DNA of 64,000 bases from Bacteroidaceae bacterium (GCA_017503065.1 JAFVTT010000005.1:1-64000); one strand, 5' to 3'. Shown: positions 41,837 to 50,889, counted from the first letter of the stretch. Notes: generated from the letters alone by a model not told the origin. A program made the numbers and translations.

Positions 41837-44782
41837 CTATTCTGAACACAGGAACTGGTATGAGGCGTTGATTATTGCCCTTCTTGTATCCTTGTTGTCA
41901 ATCATTTCCAGGGGGAAGCCGTAGGTTATGCACTTGTAGTCCTTGCCCTGGTAGGCCACGGCTCCCGATGTCTGCCTGATGGTTGTCTGCGGAATCTGCG
42001 TCACTATCTCGATGCCGTCCTCCCCGACGGATGTTTCGGTACGGTATGTGGTCTGCATTTCGTTCAGCAGCAGGGTGGCAAAGGCGGTGCCTGTGGGCTG
42101 TATGGCATTCACTCGCGCTGTGGTGTAGACGTGCGGATTGGGCTGGGAGGTCAAGGCGAACTCCGTGCCCATGCCTGTTACCTTCATGCTGTCTGTGGGC
42201 ACACGGTCGGCATGGAGGTATTTCAGCACGTTGAAGGCAAAATCCCTTTGCTCTGCCGTCCGCAGGTCCTCTCCCACGTAGGCTCCGCTTGTCAGCACGC
42301 TGCCGCCCCGGGCGGTGTATGCCGTCAGTGCCTGCTGGAGGTACTCGGGGAAGGTCTGGTACTGGCGGTGCGAGTATCCGTCGAAGCGCTGGGCGCCGAG
42401 GATGAGGTCCACCATGCGGTACTTGCTGATGTCCAGTTGGGGTATGGCGGAGACCATGCACGAGGATATGGCCAGGTCTCGCTTTGCCCTGTATTCCCCG
42501 TCCAGAAGGAGCAGGTCCCCGGCATGCAGGGCAGGGTAGTCAAAGGTGTTGCCGGCCACGGGCATGCCGTTGAGGTCGTAGATGCTGGTGTTCCTGATGT
42601 AAGCCACGCCGGGGTCCTGCTTCATGTCGAAACCGCGCAGGGTGTCGCAGTCCACGGCCTGTGCGGCGGCAAGGCGCTCGAATCCGTTTACTATCATCAC
42701 CTGTGCGGCACCCTTGTCATAGGGGATGCGGGCGCACACCTCCTCGCTCTTCAGGCTGCTGCCGCCATCGTTCAGTGCGGCTATGCGGAAGCGGTAGAGC
42801 ACGCCGGGGGTGGCGTTTATGTTCACCTTGTTGGCGTTTACCACGGTGCCGTTGTCCCAGCCACGGTCGTTCTGCTTTATATAGATTATGTAGGACGTGG
42901 GCATGGCCGAGGGCTCCAGAGGGTCGGCCTGCGGGTTCCAGGACAGGGTGATGACCTTCTCCCTGGTGTCGGCCACGGCAGAGAGGTCGCGCACGGGCAG
43001 AGGCTGCACCACGGGTGCCGCCTTCCTCTGGTGCACAGAGGCGTTGTACCTGAGTATGGACTTGTAGATGGCTCGGGCGATGATGAACTTGCAGTAGGGG
43101 TCGTGCGCCACGAGCATGTCGGCATAGTTCTGGTGCGACAGTACCTCCAGTATCATGGAGGGCACCTGCGGTTCGCGGCTTTCGGAGTAGTTGCGGTCAA
43201 ACAGGGAACGTCGGGTCCAGTTGCCCAGGTGCAGTGTCAGGTCCTTGTGTATCTGCGCAAGCATGCCGTCGGCAAGGTCGCGGCTGGCCAGGCGGGACAT
43301 GCCCGTGGCCAGTTGCTTGTCGTAGTATTGCGTGGTGTAGACTCCGAGGGTGCCTATGATGTCCATGTTGTTCCTGAGTCCGGCATCCGTGTGCACGCCG
43401 ATGGCCAGTTCCAGCGGCACGCCCAGTCCGGGCATGGTGTCGTTGGGCACGAAGGCGGAACCCCGGGCCATGTGGTTCATGCCGTGTCCGCGGGCGTTGA
43501 TGTCATCGGCATAGTCGTTTTCTCCGTCCTTGGTGCTGTAGATGCTGTATGGCGCTCCCGCCCAATGCATGTAGTACCTGGCGCCCTCCAGATAGCGCGG
43601 CAGGCCGCTTATCTTCTGGTACTCCTCGCCGGCTTCTCCGCGCTCTATGTTGCCCATGCCGCCGCCAAACCGGACGGCATCGGCCGTGACGTGCCCGCGA
43701 TGGCTGCTATGGTTGGTCAGGCTCACGGAACCGTCCAGGCTCTGTCCCTTGTCGAACTCGTATGTGCCCAGGTAGACCCACGTTCCGCCGCCCATGCGCT
43801 GGTTTACGCGCACCTGAGTCTGCACTCCCTTGTGCCTGATGTTGTAGACGGCATCGGGCACGCTGGTGGGCAGGGTCTTGTAGGACACGTACACGGCATA
43901 CTCCCCGTCCTCGGGTATGTCCGGGATCCAGGTGACGGTGGAGAGCCTCGAACTTTCGCTCTGGGCGTCGGCCACACGGGCCGTACCCTCCTCAAAGGGG
44001 TTCTGCTTGTCGCGGTAGAACTCGCGCCAGTGTGCAAACCCGGTTCCGCAATCCACCCATGCCCTGGGACCGTTGTCCTCGCGGTATGTGCCTCGGATGG
44101 TGGGACGGTCGTTGTCCACGATGACCTCGTTTGTCTGCGTGTCGCGCTCCCTGGGCGAAAAGACCACCGCACCGGCATTTTCCAGCATCGGCATCAGGAA
44201 GGGCACCACGATGGTCTGTGTCAGAATGTCCTCGCATGTGCCGAAGAGTCCCGGGCGCTGCCACCTCCACTGGTCGGTACGGAAGTCGTAGTACCTGCCG
44301 TGACTTGCCCATACGGCCATGTGCCTGTCCTGCAATCCGTTGGGGATGGAGTAGGGGCGGCTGAGCGGTGTGGTCCATGCGTTTTCCGGGTGGTTCACGC
44401 CTCCCCAGTATCTTGAGGAATCGGCCCGTTCCATGGTGTTGGCCGGCACAAGGTGCTCTATGGGGTAGCCGTTCACGGTGATGACTATCTTCCACTTGTT
44501 GTAGGGGTGGGGTATGTACTCCCTGATGTCCTGGTATATGGTGGCCACCAGTTCGTTGGTGAACGGCTGGCCGAGGAATATCTCGCTGACGGCAATCTCC
44601 ACTTCCTTGCTCTGCGAGCGGAACAGGAGTTTCTCCACCTTGGCCTTGTCCCTGCAGGTGTAGGCCGGGTTTTCGTAGTTGGCAAAGTAAGTGCCCAACC
44701 GCTTCTTCACTGTTCTTGTAGGTTGGGCATATGCAAATGTTGCCATCATGGCAACGAGTATGTATGTCAGTAGTCTCTGCAT
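41837..44782 (-). CDS. Secreted amidase-like protein with golvesin and Fn3 domains
   Basis: Protein of 981 residues with a signal peptide (MQRLLTYILVAMMATFAYAQ). The catalytic frame resembles N-acetylmuramoyl-L-alanine amidase (Amidase_3): VWASHGRYYD (~155), ELAIGVHTDAGLRNN (~470) and SMILEVLSHQNYADM (~550), supplying the H, H and E positions. A golvesin C-terminal-like beta domain (VSYKTLPTSVPDAVYNIRHKG..., ~290-375) is inserted before the second histidine. A fibronectin type III domain follows at about 600-690, and the last ~280 residues are an uncharacterised alpha/beta region. Homologs are often labelled xanthan lyase; an amidase on cell wall is the more likely reading. It is coupled to the PlsC gene by a TGATG overlap. 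Confidence 0.8.
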   Translation of the reverse strand: MQRLLTYILVAMMATFAYAQPTRTVKKRLGTYFANYENPAYTCRDKAKVEKLLFRSQSKEVEIAVSEIFLGQPFTNELVATIYQDIREYIPHPYNKWKIVITVNGYPIEHLVPANTMERADSSRYWGGVNHPENAWTTPLSRPYSIPNGLQDRHMAVWASHGRYYDFRTDQWRWQRPGLFGTCEDILTQTIVVPFLMPMLENAGAVVFSPRERDTQTNEVIVDNDRPTIRGTYREDNGPRAWVDCGTGFAHWREFYRDKQNPFEEGTARVADAQSESSRLSTVTWIPDIPEDGEYAVYVSYKTLPTSVPDAVYNIRHKGVQTQVRVNQRMGGGTWVYLGTYEFDKGQSLDGSVSLTNHSSHRGHVTADAVRFGGGMGNIERGEAGEEYQKISGLPRYLEGARYYMHWAGAPYSIYSTKDGENDYADDINARGHGMNHMARGSAFVPNDTMPGLGVPLELAIGVHTDAGLRNNMDIIGTLGVYTTQYYDKQLATGMSRLASRDLADGMLAQIHKDLTLHLGNWTRRSLFDRNYSESREPQVPSMILEVLSHQNYADMLVAHDPYCKFIIARAIYKSILRYNASVHQRKAAPVVQPLPVRDLSAVADTREKVITLSWNPQADPLEPSAMPTSYIIYIKQNDRGWDNGTVVNANKVNINATPGVLYRFRIAALNDGGSSLKSEEVCARIPYDKGAAQVMIVNGFERLAAAQAVDCDTLRGFDMKQDPGVAYIRNTSIYDLNGMPVAGNTFDYPALHAGDLLLLDGEYRAKRDLAISSCMVSAIPQLDISKYRMVDLILGAQRFDGYSHRQYQTFPEYLQQALTAYTARGGSVLTSGAYVGEDLRTAEQRDFAFNVLKYLHADRVPTDSMKVTGMGTEFALTSQPNPHVYTTARVNAIQPTGTAFATLLLNEMQTTYRTETSVGEDGIEIVTQIPQTTIRQTSGAVAYQGKDYKCITYGFPLEMIDNKDTRRAIINASYQFLCSE

Positions 44783-45321
44783 CAGATCTTGAATTTCTCG
44801 GGGTGACGGCCGGTAAACTCCTTGAAGTAGGCCTTTATCTCAGCCATGTCATTCTCCACATTTCCAGTGGGTAAGAATGTGCGCGTGCATTTCACCTGTT
44901 TGCGCTCGTAGTCCAGTCCGTAGAGCAGGATGGGCAGGTTTGCCTTCAGGGCAATGTAGTAGAAGCCCCTTTTCCATTCGGTGGTGGGCTTGCGCGTGCC
45001 CTCCGGGGTGATGCACAGGCGGAAGGTGTCCATTTCCAGGGCCTTCTGTGCGGCTATGTCCGTCATGCCCTGCTTCTTGTTGCGGTACACGGGAATGCCG
45101 CCCAATTTGCGCATCAGTATGCCCAGGGGCCAGAAGAACCATTCCTTCTTCATCAGGAAGTTGCACGTAAAGCCCTTGGCATGGCAATAGAGCATGCCTA
45201 TGATGAAGTCCATGTTGCTGGTATGCGGTGCCAGTGCAATGATGTACTTCTTGGGGAAGGGTTCGGTGACCTCCTCCCTGTATCCCATCCATCCGAACAG
45301 TATTTTATGGTAGATGTTCAT
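44782..45321 (-). CDS. 1-acyl-sn-glycerol-3-phosphate acyltransferase family (PlsC-like)
   Basis: Acyltransferase of 179 residues. The family's HX4D catalytic motif is APHTSNMDF (residues ~32-40) and the glycerol-phosphate site is ITPEGTRKP (~108-116). The length is short for the family but covers both motifs. It probably transfers an acyl chain to a lysolipid at the inner membrane. It is the first gene of a two-gene unit with the amidase-like protein; the gap upstream holds repeats. Confidence 0.85.
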   Translation of the reverse strand: MNIYHKILFGWMGYREEVTEPFPKKYIIALAPHTSNMDFIIGMLYCHAKGFTCNFLMKKEWFFWPLGILMRKLGGIPVYRNKKQGMTDIAAQKALEMDTFRLCITPEGTRKPTTEWKRGFYYIALKANLPILLYGLDYERKQVKCTRTFLPTGNVENDMAEIKAYFKEFTGRHPEKFKI

Positions 45322-45324
45322 GTT

Positions 45325-45452
45325 GAAATCGGAAAACGGAAAGGTGAAAACGGAAAACGGAAAGGTTTTCGGAGTCCTCGGATTACTCAGAGTCCTCAGA
45401 CTTCTCAGCCACCCCAGAGTTTTCCGTTTTCCGTTTTAACTTTTCCGTTCGC
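45325..45452. repeat. TTCCGTTTTCCG modules flanking 9-bp array c
   Basis: Copies of GGAAAACGGAAA (two, about 45329-45365) are followed by six 9-base units (45372-45425, GAGTCCTCA type), then TTTTCCGTTTTCCGTTTT (45420-45440). The first half contains AAAGGTGAAAACGGAAAACGG, the string that encodes KVKTENG in other genes. No gene is present. Confidence 0.75.
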
Positions 45453-45716
45453 CTAAGCCAGCGCCTGTATGTCGTCTATAATGGCATCCGTGCGGTCCAG
45501 CAGGTCCTGGCGCAGTTTCTTGAAGAACTTCTTGCCGGCACCGGGCTGTACGTGTGATATGCGGCACACTATGTCGGCCTGCATCATCAGTATGCTCTCC
45601 ATCACGTTTGTCACGGCATCCTTGTCAACGTTCTCGTAGTGGTTCAGTGCTATGCACTCGGCAAAGAGTTCGCCACAAAGGTTGTTCACGCATTTCTTGA
45701 GTTCACGTCTTTTCAT
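45453..45716 (-). CDS. Small conserved-type hypothetical protein
   Basis: Protein of 87 residues from the ATG at 45716 (MKRRELKKCVNNLCGELFAEC...). It is helical and charged, without a signal or membrane helix: SILMMQADIVCRISHVQPG, then KKFFKKLRQDLLDRTDAIIDDIQ. I cannot name a family. It has regular codon use and stands alone between the PlsC and pfp genes. Confidence 0.7.
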   Translation of the reverse strand: MKRRELKKCVNNLCGELFAECIALNHYENVDKDAVTNVMESILMMQADIVCRISHVQPGAGKKFFKKLRQDLLDRTDAIIDDIQALA

Positions 45717-45854
45717 AATGTAAAAGTGGTGTATGGTTTGTGTTATGATGTTTTGTTTCCAGTTGCTAAGGTACATATTTATTTAGATATTGGCAAGCGG
45801 ATACTTCTATTTTATCTTATTTGCCGTTTTTTTTGCACTTGCCCGGGCGTTTCC

Positions 45855-45885
45855 TTGGCAATTCGCCCGCTTATTCGTACCTTTG
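45855..45885 (+). promoter_or_regulatory. Upstream copy of the duplicated pfp promoter
   Basis: TTG (45855-45857), 20 bases, TACCTTTG (45878-45885). The 31 bases match 45929-45959 except for one base. Confidence 0.75.
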
Positions 45886-45928
45886 ACCTCTGTCTTAGGT
45901 ACTCGCGCTCGGAAATACTCAAATAAAT

Positions 45929-45959
45929 TTGGCAATTCGCTCGCTTATTCGTACCTTTG
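45929..45959 (+). promoter_or_regulatory. Proximal copy of the duplicated pfp promoter
   Basis: TTG (45929-45931), 20 bases, TACCTTTG (45952-45959), 44 bases before the pfp ATG. Its upstream flank (GCTCGGAAATACTCAAATAA) resembles the repeat inside mfd. Confidence 0.8.
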
Positions 45960-46003
45960 CTTTGCGAACATTGTACAACAACATTTAATAATTTTCAAGA
46001 CAA

Positions 46004-47653
46004 ATGGAAAAAAGTGCATTGCAGATTGCAAGAGCAGCTTACCAGCCTAAGCTGCCCAAGGCCCTCCAGGGTGCTGTGAAGGCCCAGGAAGGTGCCGCTA
46101 CCCAGAGTGTAGGCAACCAGGAGGAAATCAAGGCCCTCTTCCCCAACACCTATGGCATGCCCGTGGTGGAGTTCGTTTCTGCCGAGAGCGAGAACAACAC
46201 CGCCATCAACGTGGGTATCATCCTGTCCGGTGGTCAGGCTCCCGGCGGTCACAACGTGATCAGCGGTCTCTACGACGGTGTGAAGTCTCTGAACAAGGAC
46301 AGCAAACTCTACGGCTTCCTCATGGGTCCCGGCGGTCTGGTAGACCACAAGTATGTTGAGTTCACCGACGAACTCATCGACGAGTACCGCAACACCGGCG
46401 GTTTCGACATCATCGGTTCTGGCCGTACCAAGTTGGAGAAGGAGAGCCAGTTCGAGGCAGGTTACGAAATCCTGAAGGAACTGGGCATCAAGGCTCTGGT
46501 TATCATCGGTGGTGACGACTCAAACACCAACGCCTGCGTTCTGGCCGAGTACTATGCCGCCAAGCAGTATGGCGTACAGGTTATCGGTTGCCCCAAGACT
46601 ATCGACGGCGACTTGAAGAACGAGCAGATCGAGACCTCTTTCGGTTTCGACACCGCTTGCAAGACCTACTCCGAACTCATCGGCAACATCCAGCGCGACT
46701 GCAACAGTGCCCGCAAGTACTGGCACTTCATCAAGTTGATGGGCCGCAGCGCTTCTCACATCGCTCTGGAGTGCGCTCTGGAGACACAGCCCAACGTATG
46801 TCTCATCTCTGAGGAAATCGAGCAGAAGGAAATGTCTCTGGACGACGTGGTTACATACATCGCCAAGATCGTGGCCGACCGCGCTGCCGATGGCAACAAC
46901 TTCGGTACCGTCCTCATCCCCGAGGGCCTCATCGAGTTCATCCCCGCCATCAAGAAACTCATCCAGCAGTTGAACGAGGTTCTCACCGACCCCGCAACAG
47001 GCGAGTCTCGCGAGTTTGCTGGTGCTGAGGAGCAGATTGCATTCGTCAAGGGCAACATCGCTCCCGAGAACCTGGCCATCCTCGAGTCTCTTCCCGCCGA
47101 CGTGGCACGCCAGCTCTGCCTGGACCGCGACCCCCACGGCAACGTGCAGGTTTCTCTCATCGAGACCGAGAAGTTGCTCAGCCGCATGGTTGAGGGCAAA
47201 CTCGCCGCATGGAAGAAGGAAGGCAAGTACACTGGCAAGTTCAGCGCACAGCACCACTTCTTCGGCTACGAAGGCCGTTGCGCCGCTCCCTCCAACTACG
47301 ATGCCGACTACTGCTACAGCCTCGGCTTCAACGCCAGCCGCCTGATTGCCAACGGCAAGACCGGTTACATGAGCGTCATCAAGAACACAACCGCTCCTGC
47401 CGCCGAATGGATCGCAGGTGGTGTGCCCATCACCATGATGATGAACATCGAGCGTCGTAACGGTGCCAACAAGCCCGTTATCCGCAAGGCTCTCGTTGAA
47501 CTGGACGGCGCTCCCTTCAAGTTCTTCGCCGCCAACCGCGAGCAGTGGGCAAAGCAGACCCTCTACGTTTATCCCGGTCCCATCCAGTACTGGGGTCCCA
47601 CAGAGGTTTGCGACCAGTGCACAAAGACCCTTGCTTTGGAGCAGGCTAAGTAA
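46004..47653 (+). CDS. pfp: Pyrophosphate--fructose 6-phosphate 1-phosphotransferase
   Basis: Enzyme of 549 residues of the long PFP type, which phosphorylates fructose 6-phosphate with pyrophosphate instead of ATP in glycolysis. Motifs: SGGQAPGGHNVISGLYD (~78-94), VIIGGDDSNTNA (~165-176), GCPKTIDGDLKNEQIETSFGFDTA (~196-219, where the lysine of PKTIDGD marks PPi specificity) and KLMGRSASHIALECAL (~245-260). Codon use is strongly biased, fitting a highly expressed gene, as does the duplicated promoter. The GH25 gene follows after 6 bases. Confidence 0.96.
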   Translation: MEKSALQIARAAYQPKLPKALQGAVKAQEGAATQSVGNQEEIKALFPNTYGMPVVEFVSAESENNTAINVGIILSGGQAPGGHNVISGLYDGVKSLNKDSKLYGFLMGPGGLVDHKYVEFTDELIDEYRNTGGFDIIGSGRTKLEKESQFEAGYEILKELGIKALVIIGGDDSNTNACVLAEYYAAKQYGVQVIGCPKTIDGDLKNEQIETSFGFDTACKTYSELIGNIQRDCNSARKYWHFIKLMGRSASHIALECALETQPNVCLISEEIEQKEMSLDDVVTYIAKIVADRAADGNNFGTVLIPEGLIEFIPAIKKLIQQLNEVLTDPATGESREFAGAEEQIAFVKGNIAPENLAILESLPADVARQLCLDRDPHGNVQVSLIETEKLLSRMVEGKLAAWKKEGKYTGKFSAQHHFFGYEGRCAAPSNYDADYCYSLGFNASRLIANGKTGYMSVIKNTTAPAAEWIAGGVPITMMMNIERRNGANKPVIRKALVELDGAPFKFFAANREQWAKQTLYVYPGPIQYWGPTEVCDQCTKTLALEQAK

Positions 47654-47659
47654 TTCTTG

Positions 47660-48538
47660 ATGCCTCAACAAAGGAAGACAAATACATCCACCCGCCGGAC
47701 TTCTCCCCGCAAGAAAGGGAAGAAGACCGGTGGGTTTTTCCTGCTCAGATGGTTGCGCAGCATACCGCTTTGGGGCTTCGTCTTGGGCGGTGTGGGTGTG
47801 GTGGCCCTATACTGTTTCGTGCTGTTCCACTTCTTCGTGGACCCGTACAGTTTCCAATGGAAGGCCATCTACGGCGAGACCACATACCCCTCGGCATACA
47901 CCGTGCGCGGCATAGACGTGAGCCACTATCAGGAGAAGATAGATTGGGCACGGCTCAGAAATGCCAACATGGGCAATGACCCCGTCACCTTCGTCATCAT
48001 CAAGGCCACGGAGGGAGTTTCGTTGATGGATGATTACTTTAACGATAACTTTTACCAAGCACGAAAAAACGGCTTGATTAGAGGCGCTTACCATTTCCTT
48101 ACACCCGATGTCCCGGCCAAGAAACAGGCGCAGTTCTTCCTTCGCCAGGCGCATCTCGAGGAAGGCGACCTTCCCCCTGTGCTCGACATTGAGGACGAGC
48201 GCAAATGGCTTGCTTCCGGCAAGAACAAGAAGCAGATCCAGCGCATGGCCCTTGACTGGCTTGATGTGGTGGAAAAGCATTATGGCGTGAAGCCCATCAT
48301 CTATAGCAGTTACCGTTTCCGCCGCGACATACTCAGCGACAAGCGCTTTGCCGAATATCCCTTTTGGATGGCGCACTACTACGTTTCCGAACCAGCCAAG
48401 GACATCAAGTGGACCTTCTGGCAACACACCGATTGCGGCAAACTCTCCGGCATCCGGGGTCCCGTGGATTGCAACGTATTCCAAGGTTCGCGCGAGGCTT
48501 TGGACAGTTTGCTGATAAAAGAGATACCTGTCAACTGA
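47660..48538 (+). CDS. Glycoside hydrolase family 25 (lysozyme-like), membrane-anchored
   Basis: Protein of 292 residues from the ATG at 47660. A basic N-terminus (RRTSPRKKGKKTG) and one membrane helix (IPLWGFVLGGVGVVALYCFVLFHFF, ~35-60) anchor it facing outward. The GH25 domain follows: VRGIDVSHYQEKIDW (~88-100), FVIIKATEGVS (~115), GAYHFLTPDVPAK (~145), PPVLDIED (~173) and FWQHTDCGKLSGI. The aspartate and glutamate of the DIED segment are the catalytic positions. It would cut peptidoglycan glycan strands. A second GH25 gene lies at 51878. Confidence 0.92.
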   Translation: MPQQRKTNTSTRRTSPRKKGKKTGGFFLLRWLRSIPLWGFVLGGVGVVALYCFVLFHFFVDPYSFQWKAIYGETTYPSAYTVRGIDVSHYQEKIDWARLRNANMGNDPVTFVIIKATEGVSLMDDYFNDNFYQARKNGLIRGAYHFLTPDVPAKKQAQFFLRQAHLEEGDLPPVLDIEDERKWLASGKNKKQIQRMALDWLDVVEKHYGVKPIIYSSYRFRRDILSDKRFAEYPFWMAHYYVSEPAKDIKWTFWQHTDCGKLSGIRGPVDCNVFQGSREALDSLLIKEIPVN

Positions 48539-48567
48539 CTATCTGTAATGTAGTCCATACATCCGCC

Positions 48568-49371
48568 ATGAAACATCACAACAACCTCCTCCTCCCCCTT
48601 TTTCTGCTTATCCTTACCTCCCTTTCGCTGAATGCCGCCGCCATGAGGGGGCATGAAGATGACGCCCAGGATAAGGCACCAACAAGCATCAATCTGGTTT
48701 TCATAGGCAACAGCATAACGGCCGGCGCAACGCTGAGCGACCCTTCCCGACAGGCACCGCCAGCCCTTTGCCGCGATATGGTGGAGAAGGCCACGGGTGT
48801 GCATACGAATGTCTATAACGGAGGACATTCGGGTATAACAACCTTCGGTTTCATGCCTGGGCGCAGGGACTTTGTCAAGGTGGTGGACGCCGCACTACGT
48901 TTCCAGAAGGCCAACGGCGGGGTGGTGTACTTCTCCATCATGCTCGGCACTAACGACAGCGCATGCACAACCACGGAGGGAGCACCCGTCAGTCCCGAAA
49001 CGTATGGCAGGAACATGCGCACCATCATAGACAGCCTTATCCACGCCGTGCCATCGTGCCGTATCTTGCTCAATTACCCCATCTGGTACAGCCCCAACAC
49101 GCACAATGGTGCACGCTATCTTCAGGAGGGGCTCGACAGGTTGCGCAGTTATTATCCCGTCATAGACACCATCGTGGACGAGTACACGCAGGTATATGGC
49201 GGCAGCAGCAAGGCATGGCGCGGCTTCAAGAACAGGAAGAAACTCTTTACGGCAGAAAAAGGCCGTTCCGGCACCTTCTATCTCCATCCCAACGCCCAAG
49301 GCGCCCATCGTCTGGCAGAGATATGGACGGAACGACTGCTGGACATCATTGCCGAAGACGGACACCAATAA
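48568..49371 (+). CDS. SGNH/GDSL hydrolase, secreted
   Basis: Esterase-like protein of 267 residues with a signal peptide (MKHHNNLLLPLFLLILTSLSLNAAA). Block I is VFIGNSITAG (catalytic serine, ~49-58), block III is LGTNDS (~135-140), and the C-terminal block is LHPNAQGAHRLAE with the catalytic histidine (~240-250). It probably deacylates surface glycans or lipids. I chose the ATG at 48568 because it gives a clean signal peptide; a longer upstream frame lies over the GH25 gene. It follows the GH25 gene by 29 bases. Confidence 0.9.
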   Translation: MKHHNNLLLPLFLLILTSLSLNAAAMRGHEDDAQDKAPTSINLVFIGNSITAGATLSDPSRQAPPALCRDMVEKATGVHTNVYNGGHSGITTFGFMPGRRDFVKVVDAALRFQKANGGVVYFSIMLGTNDSACTTTEGAPVSPETYGRNMRTIIDSLIHAVPSCRILLNYPIWYSPNTHNGARYLQEGLDRLRSYYPVIDTIVDEYTQVYGGSSKAWRGFKNRKKLFTAEKGRSGTFYLHPNAQGAHRLAEIWTERLLDIIAEDGHQ

Positions 49372-49420
49372 ATGAAGGGATAAGGGAACCGTACGTCCTT
49401 TCTGCGCATGTCTTTAGAAT

Positions 49421-49555
49421 GTCCTCCCGACGACACGCATTTGTCCTCCCCGATGACTCGCCCGTGTCACCCTCGGTGACTCGCTCCTGTCACCCTCGGT
49501 GACTCGCTCTTGTTGTCCCGACGACTCTTTCTTGTTGTCCCGACGACATAATAAT
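49421..49555. repeat. 22-23-bp tandem array, six units (array 2)
   Basis: Units start at 49421, 49443, 49466, 49489, 49512 and 49534. Each begins with GTC or GTT, and each holds a small inverted repeat with a GAC arm, such as GTCACC-CTC-GGTGAC. Units 3 and 4 differ by one base. The array fills the gap between two convergent genes. Confidence 0.85.
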
Positions 49556-49584
49556 GTTCCTGAGGCCGGTGAGAATAGGGTACG

Positions 49585-50019
49585 TCACTTCACCACCTCA
49601 TATTCCATACCGAACCAGTCGTTCAGGGTGGATTCCACCTTGGCGCTGATTTCGGGAGTGATGTTTTTCTTCACCTTCTTGTACACGTAGAGCACGGCCA
49701 CTCCGTCGTCCACTATACCCAGCAGTTTGTATACTGCACTGGGGATGAGGTCCATGGGCATGATGGTGTATGCTATGGCGGCATAGATGAGGGCACGGTC
49801 CAGAGTGGAGGTCTTCTCGTCGGCCAGCACATAGTAGAATTGCAGGATGGGTCGCGAAGCCCTTCTGCCGGCTTTCAAGGCCCAAGGCTGTATCCTCCTT
49901 ATGAGAGCGTTTATCTTTTCGTGCCAGTTCACGTCCTTCAGTCTGGCCAGAAGGTGTTTCACCTCCTTGCCCTTGGTGAAGTATATCATTATCAGGATGC
50001 ATATTCCCAGTGTTGTCAT
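49585..50019 (-). CDS. DUF1232 (YkvA-like) family protein
   Basis: Protein of 144 residues. The C-terminal half is the DUF1232 domain: TLDRALIYAAIAYTIMPMDLIPSAVYKLLGIVDDGVAVLYVYKKVKKNI, where the P-x-DLIP segment is diagnostic. The N-terminus has a short hydrophobic stretch (MTTLGICILIMIYFTKG) that may anchor it. Function is not known. A shorter start is possible, but this one gives the hydrophobic lead. Confidence 0.85.
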   Translation of the reverse strand: MTTLGICILIMIYFTKGKEVKHLLARLKDVNWHEKINALIRRIQPWALKAGRRASRPILQFYYVLADEKTSTLDRALIYAAIAYTIMPMDLIPSAVYKLLGIVDDGVAVLYVYKKVKKNITPEISAKVESTLNDWFGMEYEVVK

Positions 50020-50091
50020 GTCTTTATCTCCTATTGTTTTGCTTATACATTATATTATATAGAGTCTCTGCACAGGCGGAATCTGTCACCG

Positions 50092-50829
50092 TCACATCCT
50101 CTTACCATAGGACACTATGCCGTCCTCTTCGTTTAATCCCTTTTCAGATTCCGGTTCTGACTTCGTCGAATCTGCTTCCCCTCGGCAGTTCAAATGGGTT
50201 TGATAGCCATCGCTTACTTGCACCTTTCCGTTTTCCGTTTTCACCTTTATTCGCTCTTGCTCATCAAGCTCCGCAAGTCCGTTTTCCAAGGCGTACATCG
50301 GCGACCAGTACCAACCGCTATTGGGGTAATAGTAACAGTAGTCCATATAGACCGTCCAGTCGTAGTAGTCGGCTATCTTCGTCAGGTAGAACCTGTCGCT
50401 GCTGCTACCGAAGCGTCCCTGGAAACGGTCCGAGGTCATCTTGTAGTCGTAGATGGCGCAGTCCAGACTTGGGTCGCTATAGTATTCCAGATAGATTACG
50501 CCGTTGCGTATCTCCCAATCGAAGCGGTTGTAGATGTGGGTGTAGGGACCGCGCTCGTAGTAGTCCACCTGCTTGCCGTAGCCATAGGTGGCCCCGTCGT
50601 ATTCGGGATAGAATACTATGTCCGTGTCGTAGGAGTCGAAGGTATAGAGACGTCCGTTGTGGCGGTAGTTGTAGTACATGCCGAAGTCGCCCGTCCACTG
50701 CCCTGCGAACTTTATGGACTGGTGTACGTCCATGTCCTCATCCATGTTCCATACCACGTTGCACGAACTCATGCCGAGCAGAGCAACCATCATTATGCAT
50801 ATGTTTCCGAGTAAGGTTCTTCTTTTCAT
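50092..50829 (-). CDS. Lipoprotein of unknown function with repeat-derived C-terminus
   Basis: Protein of 245 residues from MKRRTLLGNICIMMVALLGMSSC, a lipoprotein signal. The core is aromatic- and tyrosine-rich (GQWTGDFGMYYNYRHNG, DIVFYPEYDGATYGYGKQVDYYE, YYYPNSGWYWSPMYALENG) and looks like a beta-rich extracytoplasmic domain common in Bacteroidetes hypotheticals. From about residue 185 onward the sequence changes to KVKTENGKVQVSDGYQTHLNCRG..., encoded by the dispersed repeat at 50158-50239. The native end was probably near ALENGLAELDEQ, and the tail is an acquisition. A TATCTTTG box lies at 50890-50897. Confidence 0.75.
   Translation of the reverse strand: MKRRTLLGNICIMMVALLGMSSCNVVWNMDEDMDVHQSIKFAGQWTGDFGMYYNYRHNGRLYTFDSYDTDIVFYPEYDGATYGYGKQVDYYERGPYTHIYNRFDWEIRNGVIYLEYYSDPSLDCAIYDYKMTSDRFQGRFGSSSDRFYLTKIADYYDWTVYMDYCYYYPNSGWYWSPMYALENGLAELDEQERIKVKTENGKVQVSDGYQTHLNCRGEADSTKSEPESEKGLNEEDGIVSYGKRM
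50158..50239 (+). repeat. Dispersed promoter-like repeat inside a lipoprotein gene, copy 2
   Basis: It pairs with 23531-23612 at 70 of 82 positions. The segment ATCGCTTACTTGCACCTTTC near its end is close to the pfp promoter string CTCGCTTATTCGTACCTTTG, so the repeat resembles a worn promoter. It is read in a different frame here than in mfd. Confidence 0.85.
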
Positions 50830-50889
50830 ATCATTGTCCTCCATGTTAGTTTTTAGGTTTGTCGTGTTAGTTTTTTGTTTCTTCTGTTG

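Noticed and set aside
42131..44416. A 761-codon plus-strand frame opposite the amidase-like gene
   Set aside because: Its composition is that of an antisense shadow, with no signal, domain or promoter.
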